Numbered from the stretch's first letter, positions 36,082-45,811 are shown. The stretch is 64,000 bases of DNA from JBBDMC01 sp963775235 (GCA_963775235.1 CAVZHY010000002.1:124001-188000); one strand, 5' to 3'. Made by a program: numbers and translations. The notes: generated from the sequence alone by a model not told the origin.

Positions 36082-36897
36082 TCAGGCCATGTCCGTTTTG
36101 ACAATGGGCGTCGTGTACGCCGCCTCGAGTCTCGCCACACTCTCACGGGACAGCCGCCATCCCGAGGCCGCGCATACATCCTCAACGTGCGCGATCGTGC
36201 TTGCCCGCGGTATCGCCACCACGTTCGCCTTGGAAATACACCAGTTGATGGCGACCTGCGCCGGCGTCCTCCCCTCGGCTTTCGCGACTGCCTGAAGCGT
36301 CTCGCTGCCCAATCCTTCATTCAGGTTCGCCATGCCACGCGACAGCGGACTGTACGCGATTACCGTGACGCCATGCTGCTGGCAAAACGGCAGCAGATCG
36401 TCCTCGATCATCCGATAGACAAGGCTGTAGCGCACCTGGTTCGAGACAATCGGATGCCGGCTCACTGCCTGCGCCGCGCAAAATTCGGCGACCGAGAAGT
36501 TGCTGACGCCGAGAAACCGAACCTTGCCGGCGTCGACCAGTGCGTCCAGCGCACCCATGGTCTCCGCGATCGGTACGCTCGGATTGGGGCGATGGATCTG
36601 ATAAAGATCGATGCAATCCAGGCCAAGCTTCGACAGGCTACCCTCAGCAGCGCGCAAGACATCCTCGTAACCGAGGCTCTCATGGCGGACCTTGGTGGCG
36701 ACGAAGACACGGCTGCGGATACCCTTGATGGCCCGGCCGACAGCTTCTTCCGTTTCGTAGCGCTCAGCCGTGTCGATGAGAACGGCGCCGAGTTCGATGC
36801 CACGACGCAGCGGTTCGGGCCCGGCCTCATAGCGCCAGGTGCCGAGGCCGATCACCGGGACCTCGACGCCGGTGCGGGCCAACGCTTTCTGCTCCAT
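36082..36897 (-). CDS. Aldo/keto reductase
   Basis: NADPH-dependent TIM-barrel oxidoreductase of 271 residues. Catalytic residues are visible: Asp and Tyr in LIDTAERYETEEAVGRAI near residue 38, Lys in VATKVRHES near 66 and His in LYQIHRPNPS near 98. The C-terminal NADP motif includes AIPRASTIAHVEDV. ATG at 36895-36897 begins MEQKALARTGVEVPVIGLGT; the frame runs upstream but is not coding. It is divergent from the FAH-family gene across a 291-base region with a strong operator-like palindrome. Confidence 0.9.
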   Translation of the reverse strand: MEQKALARTGVEVPVIGLGTWRYEAGPEPLRRGIELGAVLIDTAERYETEEAVGRAIKGIRSRVFVATKVRHESLGYEDVLRAAEGSLSKLGLDCIDLYQIHRPNPSVPIAETMGALDALVDAGKVRFLGVSNFSVAEFCAAQAVSRHPIVSNQVRYSLVYRMIEDDLLPFCQQHGVTVIAYSPLSRGMANLNEGLGSETLQAVAKAEGRTPAQVAINWCISKANVVAIPRASTIAHVEDVCAASGWRLSRESVARLEAAYTTPIVKTDMA

Positions 36898-37022
36898 GGT
36901 TGTGCCCGTTCCCCGGCCTGAATGCTGTTGCGCAGCTGGGCGGGCAAAGACTGGCGCCGACCGTCGCGCACCGCCCCGCTCAAGTGGCAAAGCATCGCCA
37001 CAGTTTTCACCGCGAGGCGTAA

Positions 37023-37050
37023 CTGTCAACAGCCGCAGTACTGTTGACAG
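37023..37050. promoter_or_regulatory. Operator-like inverted repeat between aldo/keto reductase and FAH gene (site 1)
   Basis: Perfect inverted repeat CTGTCAACAG (37023-37032) - 8 bases - CTGTTGACAG (37041-37050), about 125-140 bases from each divergent start. Matching 10-8-10 repeats occur at 47666 and 50789, the last just upstream of the GntR-family regulator, so this is the proposed binding site of that regulator. The remainder of 36898-37188 shows no gene. Confidence 0.65.
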
Positions 37051-37188
37051 GTAACAGTTTTCGCCTGTAAGACCTTGGACGAAGGGGCGATCCACGCCGT
37101 TTTCATCGGGTGGCGCGAAGTGTGATTCTTCGCGCGTTGTGGCATGGGTAAGGGTCCTTGCGCCGCTGCGCAGACCGAAGGAGGGGGC

Positions 37189-37980
37189 ATGCGCTGGTGT
37201 CGGTTCGAGGGGAAGAAGGGACCCAGTTTCGGGATCATCGAAGGCGACATCATCGTCCCGGTCACCGGCAGTCCATTCAAGGAATACGAGCGGACCAGAA
37301 CAAAGGTGGCACTCGCGGATGCAAAGCTGCTGGCCCCGGTTGAGCGACCCATTTTTTACGCCACCAGCCGCAACTATCGAACGAACCTGCAGGACAACAT
37401 CGGCCGTTCGAAGCGCATATTCGCGGCTGCGGAGGCGTGGACCGGCTATCGTGCGGCGACGGCCATTACCGGCCCGGATGCCGACATCGTCATTCCCGCC
37501 GACTGCCCCGACGACGTGTATTTTCAAGGCGAACTCGTCGTCGTCATCGGAAAGAGGGCCAAGCATCTGACCCCCGAGACGGCGTGGGATGCGATCTTCG
37601 GGTACACGATCGGCAACGACGTTACCTGCGACACGTGGGCCACGACGGACACCCGCGCGTGGCGCGGCAAGAACATCGACACGTGGAAGCCGTTGGGGCC
37701 CTGGATCGAAACCGAGTTCAACCCCGACAAGGCCGTGTGCCAGGTCCGCCTCAACGGAATGAACACGGCCAAGTGGAAATTAAACGAGTGGTATTTCAGT
37801 CCCGCTGACGTATTGGCGTCGATAACCCGCTACATAACGATCAATCCCGGCGACATCCTGATGATGGGAACCGAGGGCGTCCGTCCGCCTTACGTCAAAC
37901 ATGGAGACGCCGTCGAGATCGACGTGCAGGGCTTGGGAACGCTTCGCAATCGCTTCGTCAAATCGGTTGACTGGTACTGA
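37189..37980 (+). CDS. Fumarylacetoacetate hydrolase family protein, copy 1
   Basis: FAH-fold enzyme of 263 residues, starting at ATG 37189 after a strong GGAGGGGG ribosome-binding site (an upstream in-frame ATG lacks one). Core motifs: FYATSRNYRTNL, then PADCPDDVYFQGELVVVIGK with the metal-binding acidic residues, YTIGNDVTCDTWATTD, and KPLGPWIETEFNPDKAVCQV. Relatives hydrolyse or decarboxylate 2-keto acids with a carboxylate nearby, such as 5-carboxymethyl-2-hydroxymuconate or acylpyruvates. A second copy follows directly. Confidence 0.87.
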   Translation: MRWCRFEGKKGPSFGIIEGDIIVPVTGSPFKEYERTRTKVALADAKLLAPVERPIFYATSRNYRTNLQDNIGRSKRIFAAAEAWTGYRAATAITGPDADIVIPADCPDDVYFQGELVVVIGKRAKHLTPETAWDAIFGYTIGNDVTCDTWATTDTRAWRGKNIDTWKPLGPWIETEFNPDKAVCQVRLNGMNTAKWKLNEWYFSPADVLASITRYITINPGDILMMGTEGVRPPYVKHGDAVEIDVQGLGTLRNRFVKSVDWY

Positions 37981-38012
37981 CGATATCAGAACACAAAGCA
38001 GGGGAAGTGAGC

Positions 38013-38806
38013 ATGCGTTGGTGCCGGTTCGAAGGCAAGGATGGGCCGTCATTCGGAATTGTGGAGGATGACACGATTGCCGAGGTCGAGGGCAGTCCCT
38101 TCACGACGTTCAAGCGCACCAGACGGAAGCGACCGCTCAAGGGCGTCAAGTTCCTCGCCCCGGTTGAAGATCCGACCTACTACGCTATTGGCCGGAACTA
38201 CCAGGGGCACGTGGAAGGACGTGCACGCGCCGGTGCGCCGATGCCACCGGCGCCGTGGGCATGGTGGAGGTCGGCGAGCGCGCTGACCGGAACGGATTCC
38301 GACGTGATCATTCCCTGCCGACTGTCCCGACGACGTTGAGTACGAGTGCGAGCCGGTGGTCGTTATCGGCAAGGGCGGCAGAAACTTTTCGCGTCAGGAG
38401 GCGGAGGCAGCCATATTCGGCGTTCACCATCGGAAACGACGTCACCGGCATGAGCTGGGAGCGACGAGACCCGAGTTCATGGCGAAGCAAGAACTGCGAC
38501 ACGTGGAAGCCGCTCGGCCCGTGGATCGAAACGGATCTCGACGTCGAGGAAGCGGTATGTTCCGTCCGCTACAACGGCGTCGAACAGGTGAGATGGCACA
38601 TCAAGAACTGGATCTACACGCCGGTGGACGTGCTGATGACCATATCGAGGTACATGACGCTTTCGCCGGGCGATATTCTGACACTCGGCGCGGAAGGAAT
38701 GTCACCGTACCTGCAGCATGGGGATATGGTCGAGGCGGAGATCACCGGCCTCGGAACGTTGCGCAACCGTTTCGTGCGTGAGGCCGCTCGCCCCGAGCAT
38801 GCATGA
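38013..38806 (+). pseudogene. Fumarylacetoacetate hydrolase family protein, copy 2 (two +1 frameshifts)
   Basis: Paralog of the preceding gene, likewise starting MRWCRFEGK. Extra bases near 38320 (inside IIP-DCPDDVEYE) and near 38422 (inside AIFGF-TIGNDV) move the reading frame twice; with both removed about 264 residues are continuous to 38806. Retained motifs are SDVIIPADCPDD-like acid cluster, GNDVTGMSWERRD, KPLGPWIETDLDVEEAV and TGLGTLRNRFV. No stop or substitution damage is visible, so the gene may be intact in life. It lies 32 bases after copy 1. Confidence 0.8.
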
Positions 38807-38897
38807 TCGGGCACTATCGCAATGGCCGGGCGAGACCGGACGATGACTTGTCCGCGGTCGCGAAGCCGCGCCGAGACCTGAGCCAGGGAGGGATGCA

Positions 38898-40259
38898 ATG
38901 ACGTCTGCAAAAGGCGTGATGGAAACGCTTGCAGCGCACATGGCCGGGGCACGCGACCGAGAACTCCCCGCCGAGGTGGTTCAGGAGGCGGAACATCGCA
39001 TCCTGGATTCGATCGCGGCAGTCGTCTCAGGAACCGGACTGAAGCCCGGCCGCATGGCCATCGACTACGTTCGCGGGCTGGGTGGCGTGGCCGAAGCTCA
39101 GGTCGTCGGCAGCGACATCATAACGTCTGCTGGCAACGCCGCGCTCGCCAATGGAATGTCCGGCCACGCCGACGAGAGTGACGACACCCATATGCCAACC
39201 AAGTGCCATCCGGGCTGCAGCGTCGTGCCGGCGGCTCTGGCTATGGGTGAACGCGAAGGTGCCAGCGGTACCCACTTCTTGCGGGCCGTAACGCTTGGCT
39301 ACGACCTTTGTTGCCGCATGGTGCTGGCGATGGATGCCAAGCTCCTGCAGGAGTCACACCGCAGCACGCAGGGCATTGGTCCGACGTTCGGCGGGGCAGC
39401 CGCGGCGGGGTCGCTGGCCAGGCTCGACTCCACTCAGATGCGGCATGTGCTCTCGTTTGCCGCGCAACAGGCGTCCGGAATCGGCAGCTGGGCGCGCGAC
39501 GTGGATCATGTCGAAAAGGCTTTTGACTTCGGAGGCATGGGCGCCCGCAACGGCATCATGGCGGCGACCATGGTACAGGCAGGCTTCACCGGCGTGTGGG
39601 ACGTGCTTGACGGAGAGCACAACGTGCTTGAGGCCTTCTCGTCGAGCCCGCGGCCGAACGAACTGACCGACCGCCTTGGCACATTCTTCGAGATCACCAA
39701 CACCGCCATCAAGGCCTTTCCCGTCGGCTATCCGATCCAGTCGGCCCTCGACGCCCTGTTCGCGATCATGACGCGGGAAAACGTCGGCGGCGCCGACGTT
39801 GAGCAGGTCGTGGCGATCCTTCCCGAAGACGGCGCGCGCATCGTCAATGACCGGGAAATGCCGGATATCAGCCTTCAGCACGTGCTCGCACTCGCATTGG
39901 CAGATGGCGAAATTACTTTCGCATCGACGCACGACTACGACCGGATGAAGGACTCCGCCATTGTTGAAATGCGGCGCCGCGTCCACCTGCAGCCGGACAA
40001 GACGCTGGTCAACCGTGAGCTCCCGCGGCAAGCCATCGTTCGCTTCACCACGAAGGACGGCCGCGAGTTCTCTCATCACACGAAAGCGGCACCCGGAACG
40101 GTCCAGAATCCTTTGAGCCGCGAAGGCGTGGCCGCCAAGGCGCGGGACTTGATGACTCCTGTCCTTGGACAGCGGCGGACCAATGAATTGATCGAACGGC
40201 TTCTCAACCTCGCCGCCCTCGACGACGTCAGAAGTCTGCGGGCACTGCTGACCGCGTAA
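38898..40259 (+). CDS. MmgE/PrpD family protein
   Basis: 453-residue member of the family that includes 2-methylcitrate dehydratase, cis-aconitate decarboxylase and iminodisuccinate epimerase. Features: ERRILDSIAAVVSG-type start (EHRILDSIAAVVSGTGLKPG), NGMSGHADESDDTHMPTKCH (the conserved D-D-T-H region near residue 92), HPGCSVVPAALAMGE and IKAFPVGYPIQSALDAL (near 270). It is 91 bases after the second FAH gene and precedes the enolase-superfamily gene. The exact reaction is unclear; a dehydratase, decarboxylase or epimerase acting on a polycarboxylate is the family expectation. Confidence 0.88.
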   Translation: MTSAKGVMETLAAHMAGARDRELPAEVVQEAEHRILDSIAAVVSGTGLKPGRMAIDYVRGLGGVAEAQVVGSDIITSAGNAALANGMSGHADESDDTHMPTKCHPGCSVVPAALAMGEREGASGTHFLRAVTLGYDLCCRMVLAMDAKLLQESHRSTQGIGPTFGGAAAAGSLARLDSTQMRHVLSFAAQQASGIGSWARDVDHVEKAFDFGGMGARNGIMAATMVQAGFTGVWDVLDGEHNVLEAFSSSPRPNELTDRLGTFFEITNTAIKAFPVGYPIQSALDALFAIMTRENVGGADVEQVVAILPEDGARIVNDREMPDISLQHVLALALADGEITFASTHDYDRMKDSAIVEMRRRVHLQPDKTLVNRELPRQAIVRFTTKDGREFSHHTKAAPGTVQNPLSREGVAAKARDLMTPVLGQRRTNELIERLLNLAALDDVRSLRALLTA

Positions 40260-40306
40260 GCGGTTACAGCGGGTCCTTGCTTGCCTCTCGGTAAACGGAA
40301 GAGCGG

Positions 40307-41510
40307 ATGAAGATTTCGCGCGTCGAAGCGACGACTCATAACATACCGATCGACGTTCCCTTGCTGCCGGATAAGATGTGGCGTCCGATTGTGGTCGCGT
40401 CGGTGGAGACCGACGAGGGGATCACCGGCTTCGGGCTGACCGGGCATCTCCAGCGCTTTGGCGTTCGCGATTTCATCAACAAGGAGCTCGCGCCCTTTCT
40501 CGTCGGGCGGAATCCGTTGGAGACGGAGCGCATCGGTCACCAGCTCGCCCGAACCTTCAATCCGCGCGCCCAAACTGGCGTCTTCAGCTCCGCGCTCAGC
40601 GCAGTTGACATTGCGCTCTGGGATATCAAAGGCAAGCGGCACAACGAACCCGTGTGGCGCCTGCTCGGCGGAGCGCGCAATCCGGCGCGCGCATACGTGA
40701 CTTTCGGGCTGCTCGACTATGACCGCGATCAGCTTGTTCAGATGGCAACGCGCCTCGCCGGCGAGGGGCAGCCGCGACTGAAGCTCGTTGTTGGCATCGA
40801 TGGCGGCGAAAACCCGCTCGAGGATGCAGCGCGGGTGCGCGCGGTGCGCGAGGCTGTCGGCGATGACGTCGACTTGATGGTCGACGCCAACTACACGTTC
40901 TCGCTCGCACGCGCCAAAGAGCTTTGCCGGTTGATCGAACGCCTATCGCATCACGTGGTTCGAGGAGCCACTCTACCAAAACGACGCGCTGTTGCTGGCG
41001 CAGTTGCGGCGTTCAACCGGCATCCCCATCTCGGCCGGGCAGAATGAAGGAAGTCGGGTCAGGCACCGCGAATTGCTTATCAGCAAGTCCGTCGACATCT
41101 TGCAACCGAACGTGTGTTACGTCGGCGGCTACACAGAGGGCGCGAAGGTCGCTGCGCTCGCGCAGGCCTTCAACGTCCCGGTCGCTAACGGTGGCGGCTG
41201 GCCTCATCACAACGCTCATCTGATCGCCGCCGTGTCAAACGGGTTGTCGGTCGAATTCCACTACCTGATGTGGATGGTTGGAAACGTCGTCTACAGGCAG
41301 CCTCCTCAACCGGAAAAGGGATGGGTGAAACTCGGCGATCAGCCCGGTTTGGGCCTGGAGCCCAATTGGGACGCTCTCCGGCAATACCAGGAACATCCCG
41401 ATGCCGGTGTCGCATCCGGCCAGGAATGGGACTTCATCCGTGCAGGGCATGGGTGTCCTTGCCGGCTGCGTGTGAGGCCCGCAGACAATGCCCCGGCGGC
41501 TTGCAACTGA
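40307..41510 (+). CDS. Mandelate racemase/muconate lactonizing enzyme family protein (frame broken by +1)
   Basis: Enolase-superfamily enzyme, likely a sugar-acid or hydroxy-acid dehydratase or racemase. The capping domain starts MKISRVEATTHNIPIDVPLL; the barrel has PRLKLVVGIDGG, metal ligands in LMVDANYTFS near residue 189, then after an extra base near 40944 ITWFEEPLYQNDA and ISAGQNEGSR. The histidine-bearing segment VANGGGWPHHNAHL resembles the catalytic end of related dehydratases. The corrected length is about 400 residues, and the tail runs to 41510. It lies 47 bases after the PrpD-like gene. Confidence 0.85.
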
Positions 41511-41562
41511 GGAATGGAGCGGCGGACGCTCGGGTTGGCTGAGAGCGTCCGGCCGCCGCTGT

Positions 41563-41772
41563 TCAACCAGCGCGCGCCATGGCCTTGCCGGCGACGGCGG
41601 CTGCAATACGCGCGGCATTGCGATCGATCTTGGCGGCGTATTTTTCGATGCCTGCCTCGGTCGGCTGCACCAGGCGAAGCCTTTCAGTGATGATGGCGAG
41701 CAAGGTCTCCACCGATGCGGCGACGGAATCCTGCTCTTCAACCTTCGCAACGAGATTATCGAAATTGGACAT
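41563..41772 (-). CDS. Small helical protein at the end of the ABC transporter operon
   Basis: 69 residues, MSNFDNLVAKVEEQDSVAAS followed by VETLLAIITERLRLVQPTEA, predicted almost wholly helical and possibly coiled-coil. It starts 30 bases after the stop of the last ABC ATPase gene with an AAAGGAA ribosome-binding site. No membrane segment, no cysteines, no recognised family. A role as a regulator or accessory of the importer is guesswork. Confidence 0.6.
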   Translation of the reverse strand: MSNFDNLVAKVEEQDSVAASVETLLAIITERLRLVQPTEAGIEKYAAKIDRNAARIAAAVAGKAMARAG

Positions 41773-41801
41773 CGGTCGTTCCTTTCGTTTTCCTCAGTGG
41801 A

Positions 41802-42851
41802 TCAATAGCTTCCTGCTGCTTGATGACCAGACGTGGCCGCAACGGCCGCCCTCGCCGCCGTTTGTCCGCTCACCCCGACCTCGTCCACTTTGTGACAGGC
41901 GACCCAGTGATTGAATCGGACCTCTCTCCACGCCGGGTCCTCGTTTCGACATTCCGGCGACCCGAGGTAGAGAGGGCAACGGGGATGAAAGCGACAACCG
42001 CTCGGTGGCCGGATAGGGCTCGCCGGCTCGCCTTCCAAACGAGCGGTCATCGGCACGTCGGGATCGGGCTGCGGCACCGCCGCCAGCAGGGCCCTGCTGT
42101 AAGGGTGCAGCGGCTCGCGGTAGAAGTCGTCCTTCTGCGCCAGTTCGACAAACTTGCCGGCGTACATGACACCAACCTTGTGGCTCATGTGCTTGACGAT
42201 CGCCAGGTCGTGGGACACGAGCAGGTAGCTCAAGCCCTCGCTACGTTGCAGATCGATGAGCAGGTTCAGAATCTGCGCCCGTATCGACACGTCCAGGCCT
42301 GACACCGGCTCGTCGAGGACGATGAGCTGCGGCCTCAGGGCCAGGGCGCGCGCAATGGCGATGCGTTGGCGCTGGCCGCCGCTAAACTGGTGGGGATAGA
42401 GCGTCGCCGCCGATGGGCTCAGCCCAACCTGCGTGAGGAGCTCGCCGACTTTGGCCCGAAGTTTTCGGCCGCGCATGCGCTCGTGGATGCGCAAAGGCTC
42501 GGCGATGACATCAAGCACCCGCATCTTGGGATTCATCGATCCGTACGGGTCCTGAAACACGGCCTGGACCGAGCGTCGGTATTCCGTGAGCGGCGAGCCG
42601 GTCAGACCGTGGACGACCTTACCGCGAAATCGAATGAGGCCGGCGGTCGGCTGTTCGAGTCGCAGGACGACGCGCGTCACCGTCGTCTTGCCGCTGCCGG
42701 ATTCGCCAACCATGGCGAACGTCGTTCCTTGATCGACGGTGAAGCTGACGCCGTTGACCGCCTGCACAAGGTGGCTTTCAGACGAAAAAAACGCGCCCGT
42801 GGCGGCGTAGTGTTTGATCAGCCCTTCGACTTCCAACAGCGCCTGGGGCAT
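41802..42851 (-). CDS. Peptide/nickel-type ABC transporter ATP-binding protein (DppF-like)
   Basis: 349-residue ATPase of the oligopeptide importer family. Walker A is GESGSGKTTVTRVVL, the Q-loop region follows as VFQDPYGSMNPK, the signature is FSGGQRQRIAIARAL and Walker B is LIVLDEPVSGLD. The C-terminal oligopeptide-type domain has GEPASPIRPPSGCRFHPRCP, whose cysteines may bind an iron-sulfur cluster in relatives. ATG at 42849-42851 is one base after the stop of the partner ATPase gene; the frame upstream is a shadow. Confidence 0.93.
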   Translation of the reverse strand: MPQALLEVEGLIKHYAATGAFFSSESHLVQAVNGVSFTVDQGTTFAMVGESGSGKTTVTRVVLRLEQPTAGLIRFRGKVVHGLTGSPLTEYRRSVQAVFQDPYGSMNPKMRVLDVIAEPLRIHERMRGRKLRAKVGELLTQVGLSPSAATLYPHQFSGGQRQRIAIARALALRPQLIVLDEPVSGLDVSIRAQILNLLIDLQRSEGLSYLLVSHDLAIVKHMSHKVGVMYAGKFVELAQKDDFYREPLHPYSRALLAAVPQPDPDVPMTARLEGEPASPIRPPSGCRFHPRCPLYLGSPECRNEDPAWREVRFNHWVACHKVDEVGVSGQTAARAAVAATSGHQAAGSY

Positions 42852-42852
42852 C

Positions 42853-43840
42853 TTATTGCTCCGCCAGCCAGCAGTGGACGAACTCATCGGGACCGGTCGA
42901 AGTCCGTGGCGGGTAGGCCTCGCGGCACACTTTCATCGCCGACGGGCAACGGGGCCAGAACGGGCATCCTTGTGGCCGATCGTTGACGGCAGGTGGCTGT
43001 CCGTCGATCTGATAGAGCCGCTCCCGTTTGGCCGCCATGGTTGGCACCGAGGCGATCAGCGCCTTGGTGTACGGATGGCGCGGCGTTTTGAAGATCGAGC
43101 GCACGCTTGCGCTCTCAACGATTCGGCCGGCGTACATCACGTTCACCCGGTCGCAGGTCTGGGCCACGATTCCGAGGTCATGTGTCACCCAGATCACGCT
43201 AGTGCCGCTCTCTTCCTGCAGCTGCTTGATCAGTGCAGTGAACTGTGCCTGGATCGTCACGTCCAGCGACGTCGTCGGCTCGTCGGCAATAAGCAGTCGC
43301 GGATGCGTCGTGAGCCCCATGGCTGCCACGACCCGCTGCTGCATTCCGCCGCTGAATTGGTGGGGATACTGGTTGAGGCGTTGCTCGGCGTGCGGAATTC
43401 GCACCGCTGCGAGCGCCTCCAGTACCCTTTGCCTGGCGCGCTCGCCCCGCTCCTTGAGATGGACGCGAACAGGCTCCTCAACCTGCGCGCCAATGGTCAG
43501 CACCGGGTTCAGCGAGCTCTGTGGATCCTGCATGATCATCGCGATTTGACCGCCGCGATAGGCGCTCATTTCGCGTTCGCTGAGCGTGAGCAGGTCCTCG
43601 CCGCCAAACCATACCTGGCCCTCGACGATGCGCGCTCCCGAGCTGGGAACGAGGCGAACAATCGACAGGCACGTCAGGCTTTTCCCGGAGCCCGAACTCG
43701 CCGACGATGCCCACGGCCTCGCCTTTGCGGACGGTAAAACTCACCCCGTCGACGGCCTTCAGGACCGTCTGCCTCCAGAAGAAGTAGGTCTTGAGCCCCT
43801 CGACCCGCAGCAGGATGTCGTCATCGGTCCCGTCCAGCAT
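42853..43840 (-). CDS. Peptide/nickel-type ABC transporter ATP-binding protein (DppD-like, frame broken by +1)
   Basis: Second ATPase of the same importer, starting MLDGTDDDILLRVEGLKTYF. Walker A is split: GIVGE then an extra base near 43697, then SGSGKSLTCLSIVRLV. Downstream are MIMQDPQSSLNPVLTIGAQV, FSGGMQQRVVAAMGL (signature) and LLIADEPTTSLD (Walker B), ending in the cysteine-bearing GCPFWPRCPSAMK tail. The corrected length is about 328 residues. It is followed one base later by the DppF-like ATPase and preceded by the DppC-like permease with an 11-base gap. Confidence 0.9.
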
Positions 43841-43851
43841 CAGCCGCGGCT

Positions 43852-44772
43852 CTACAAGTGCTTGCGGTGCGGATCGAGCATGTCCCGCAGCCAATCGCCG
43901 AAGAGATTGAGCGAGAGCACGGTCGTCAGGATCGCCAGGCCGGGGAACAGGGAAATCCAATACGCGGTCGCGATGTATGCTTGGCCCTCCGCCACCATCA
44001 GGCCCCAGGCCGGATTGGGTGGGGGGATGCCGGCGCCGAGAAAGCTGAGCGACGACTCGATCAGGATGAGGTGCCCCACTTCCAGCGTTGCCAGAACCGT
44101 GACGGTATTGATGACGTTTGGCAGGATGTGCGTCGCCAATATGCGCAGGCCCGATGCACCCATCACCTTCGCGATGGCGACGTGTTCGCGCTCCTTGATG
44201 CTCAAGGTTTCCCCACGAACCATCCGGGCAAACCGCGCCGCCAGGAACGGGGAAAGGATGAAGATAACGTTCCAGAACCCGAAGCCGAAGGCGAAGATGA
44301 AGACCAGCGCAACCAGGATCGTGGGGAGTGAAAGCATCGCCTCCACCGCCCGCTGGATGATCGCGTCGACCATCCCCCCGACATAGCCGGACACCATTCC
44401 CAGAACGACGCCGACGCTGCCCCCGATGATGATCACAATCATCGACAGCGACAGCGACAGCCGGCTTCCGTAGATCAGCCGGCTCAGGATGTCGCGCCCG
44501 ATTTTGTCGGTACCGAGGATGTGATCCATAGTGCCGCCGGCGCTCCACACCGGCGGTGTGAAGTTCGCCATCACATCGACCTGCGTCGGGTTGTGCGGAG
44601 CTATCAGCGGCGCCGCGATCGCGGCCCCGATGAATACGACCAGGATGAGAAGCGGGACTTTTGGAATCGTGGCGAGCGCAACCGCCCACGTCTGGCGCCG
44701 CGACGCGGCGGCGGGATCGGCCGGCTCGGCTCCCAGATCCGTTGTATCGCCCAGCGACGTCACATCGGCCAT
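43852..44772 (-). CDS. ABC transporter permease (DppC-like)
   Basis: 306-residue inner-membrane permease with a long cytoplasmic N-terminus, one early span (PLLILVVFIGAAIAAPLIAP), the OppC-type soluble insert (DHILGTDKIGRDILSRLIYG) and four or five further helices. The EAA loop is GASGLRILATHILPNVINTV near residue 195. It pairs with the DppB-like protein. Start ATG 44772. Confidence 0.92.
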   Translation of the reverse strand: MADVTSLGDTTDLGAEPADPAAASRRQTWAVALATIPKVPLLILVVFIGAAIAAPLIAPHNPTQVDVMANFTPPVWSAGGTMDHILGTDKIGRDILSRLIYGSRLSLSLSMIVIIIGGSVGVVLGMVSGYVGGMVDAIIQRAVEAMLSLPTILVALVFIFAFGFGFWNVIFILSPFLAARFARMVRGETLSIKEREHVAIAKVMGASGLRILATHILPNVINTVTVLATLEVGHLILIESSLSFLGAGIPPPNPAWGLMVAEGQAYIATAYWISLFPGLAILTTVLSLNLFGDWLRDMLDPHRKHL

Positions 44773-44782
44773 TTGACGGCGC

Positions 44783-45721
44783 TCATGATCTGGCGAACCT
44801 GATGCGCGGGTCGATGAACGCGTAAAGAATGTCCACCGCGATGTTTATCAGGATCAGGATGACGCCCAGTATGATAACGACGCCTTGAACGACCGGAAAA
44901 TCGCGCTGCGAAATGGAAATAATAAGAAGGCGACCAAGGCCCGGCCAGGCAAATATCTGCTCGACCACGATGGAGCCGCTGAGGAACGCCGCGAAAATCA
45001 GCCCGGCATAGGTCACCAGCGGTATCAGCGCATTGCGCAAGGCGTGCCGCCAGGTAACGGCGCGCGGCGACAGCCCCTTTGCGCGGGCCATCGTGATGTA
45101 GTCCTTGTTGAGAACATCCAGCATGCTCGAGCGGGTCAGGCGGACAACGCCCGCCACGACGGCGAATCCCATGGCAAACGCCGGCAAGACGTAGGTACTG
45201 GGCCCGCCACGGCCGGAAACCGGCAGCGCTGGCAAGCCCTTCTCGAACAGGAACACGCCAAAAAAGAGAATCAGCATGACTGCCAGCCAGAAAGGCGGCG
45301 TCGATTGCCCGAGAAAGGCGACGACTTTTGCCGCGCGGTCGACCATCGTTCCTCGCTTGACGGCGCTCAGCACACCAAGGGGAACGCCGATACCGAGTGC
45401 GATCACCATAGCCACGACTGCCAGACTGAACGTCGCGGGGACGCGTTCGAGGATGACACCCAGCACGGGCCGATGCCCGATAACGGACATCCCGAGATCG
45501 CCGCGCGCGGCGGAGCTCAGGAACCGGAAGTATTGCTCGTAGAGGGGCAGATCCAATCCCAGCCGCGCGCGCAAATCCGCCGCCGCCTGCGGTGGCAATC
45601 CATCGGGTATCAGGTAGTCGGCGGGGTCACCGGTAGCGCGCGCAAGGAGAAACACCAGAAGTGAAATGAACAGGACGTTGATCGCGGCCTGCATCAGCCG
45701 ATTGAAGAGGAACCCTGCCAT
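44783..45721 (-). CDS. ABC transporter permease (DppB-like)
   Basis: 312-residue inner-membrane permease starting MAGFLFNRLMQAAINVLFIS. Typical DppB features are DPADYLIPDG and the extracytoplasmic loop, SVIGHRPVLGVILERVPATF, and the EAA loop KGLSPRAVTWRHALRNALIP near residue 210. ATG at 45719-45721; the upstream extension is rejected. A strong hairpin sits between it and the upstream binding-protein gene. Confidence 0.92.
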   Translation of the reverse strand: MAGFLFNRLMQAAINVLFISLLVFLLARATGDPADYLIPDGLPPQAAADLRARLGLDLPLYEQYFRFLSSAARGDLGMSVIGHRPVLGVILERVPATFSLAVVAMVIALGIGVPLGVLSAVKRGTMVDRAAKVVAFLGQSTPPFWLAVMLILFFGVFLFEKGLPALPVSGRGGPSTYVLPAFAMGFAVVAGVVRLTRSSMLDVLNKDYITMARAKGLSPRAVTWRHALRNALIPLVTYAGLIFAAFLSGSIVVEQIFAWPGLGRLLIISISQRDFPVVQGVVIILGVILILINIAVDILYAFIDPRIRFARS

Positions 45722-45770
45722 CAACTGCTCTCTGGACCCCAGGCGGGCGGCATGGCCCTTCACGCGCGCA

Positions 45771-45802
45771 CCCGGCGCGACACAGCATAGTGTCGCGCCG
45801 GG
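45771..45802. promoter_or_regulatory. Strong hairpin between binding-protein and permease genes
   Basis: Perfect 13-base inverted repeat CCCGGCGCGACAC (45771-45783) and GTGTCGCGCCGGG (45790-45802) with loop AGCATA. No U-tract follows on the minus strand. It lies between the binding-protein stop (45812) and the permease start (45721), where such structures typically stabilise the upstream mRNA or partly attenuate transcription, giving more binding protein than permease. Confidence 0.75.
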
Positions 45803-45811
45803 CCTAGCGGC

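Noticed and set aside
36898..37566. Upstream extension of the aldo/keto reductase frame
   Set aside because: It crosses the divergent promoter and the FAH gene on the other strand; the family start is at 36897.
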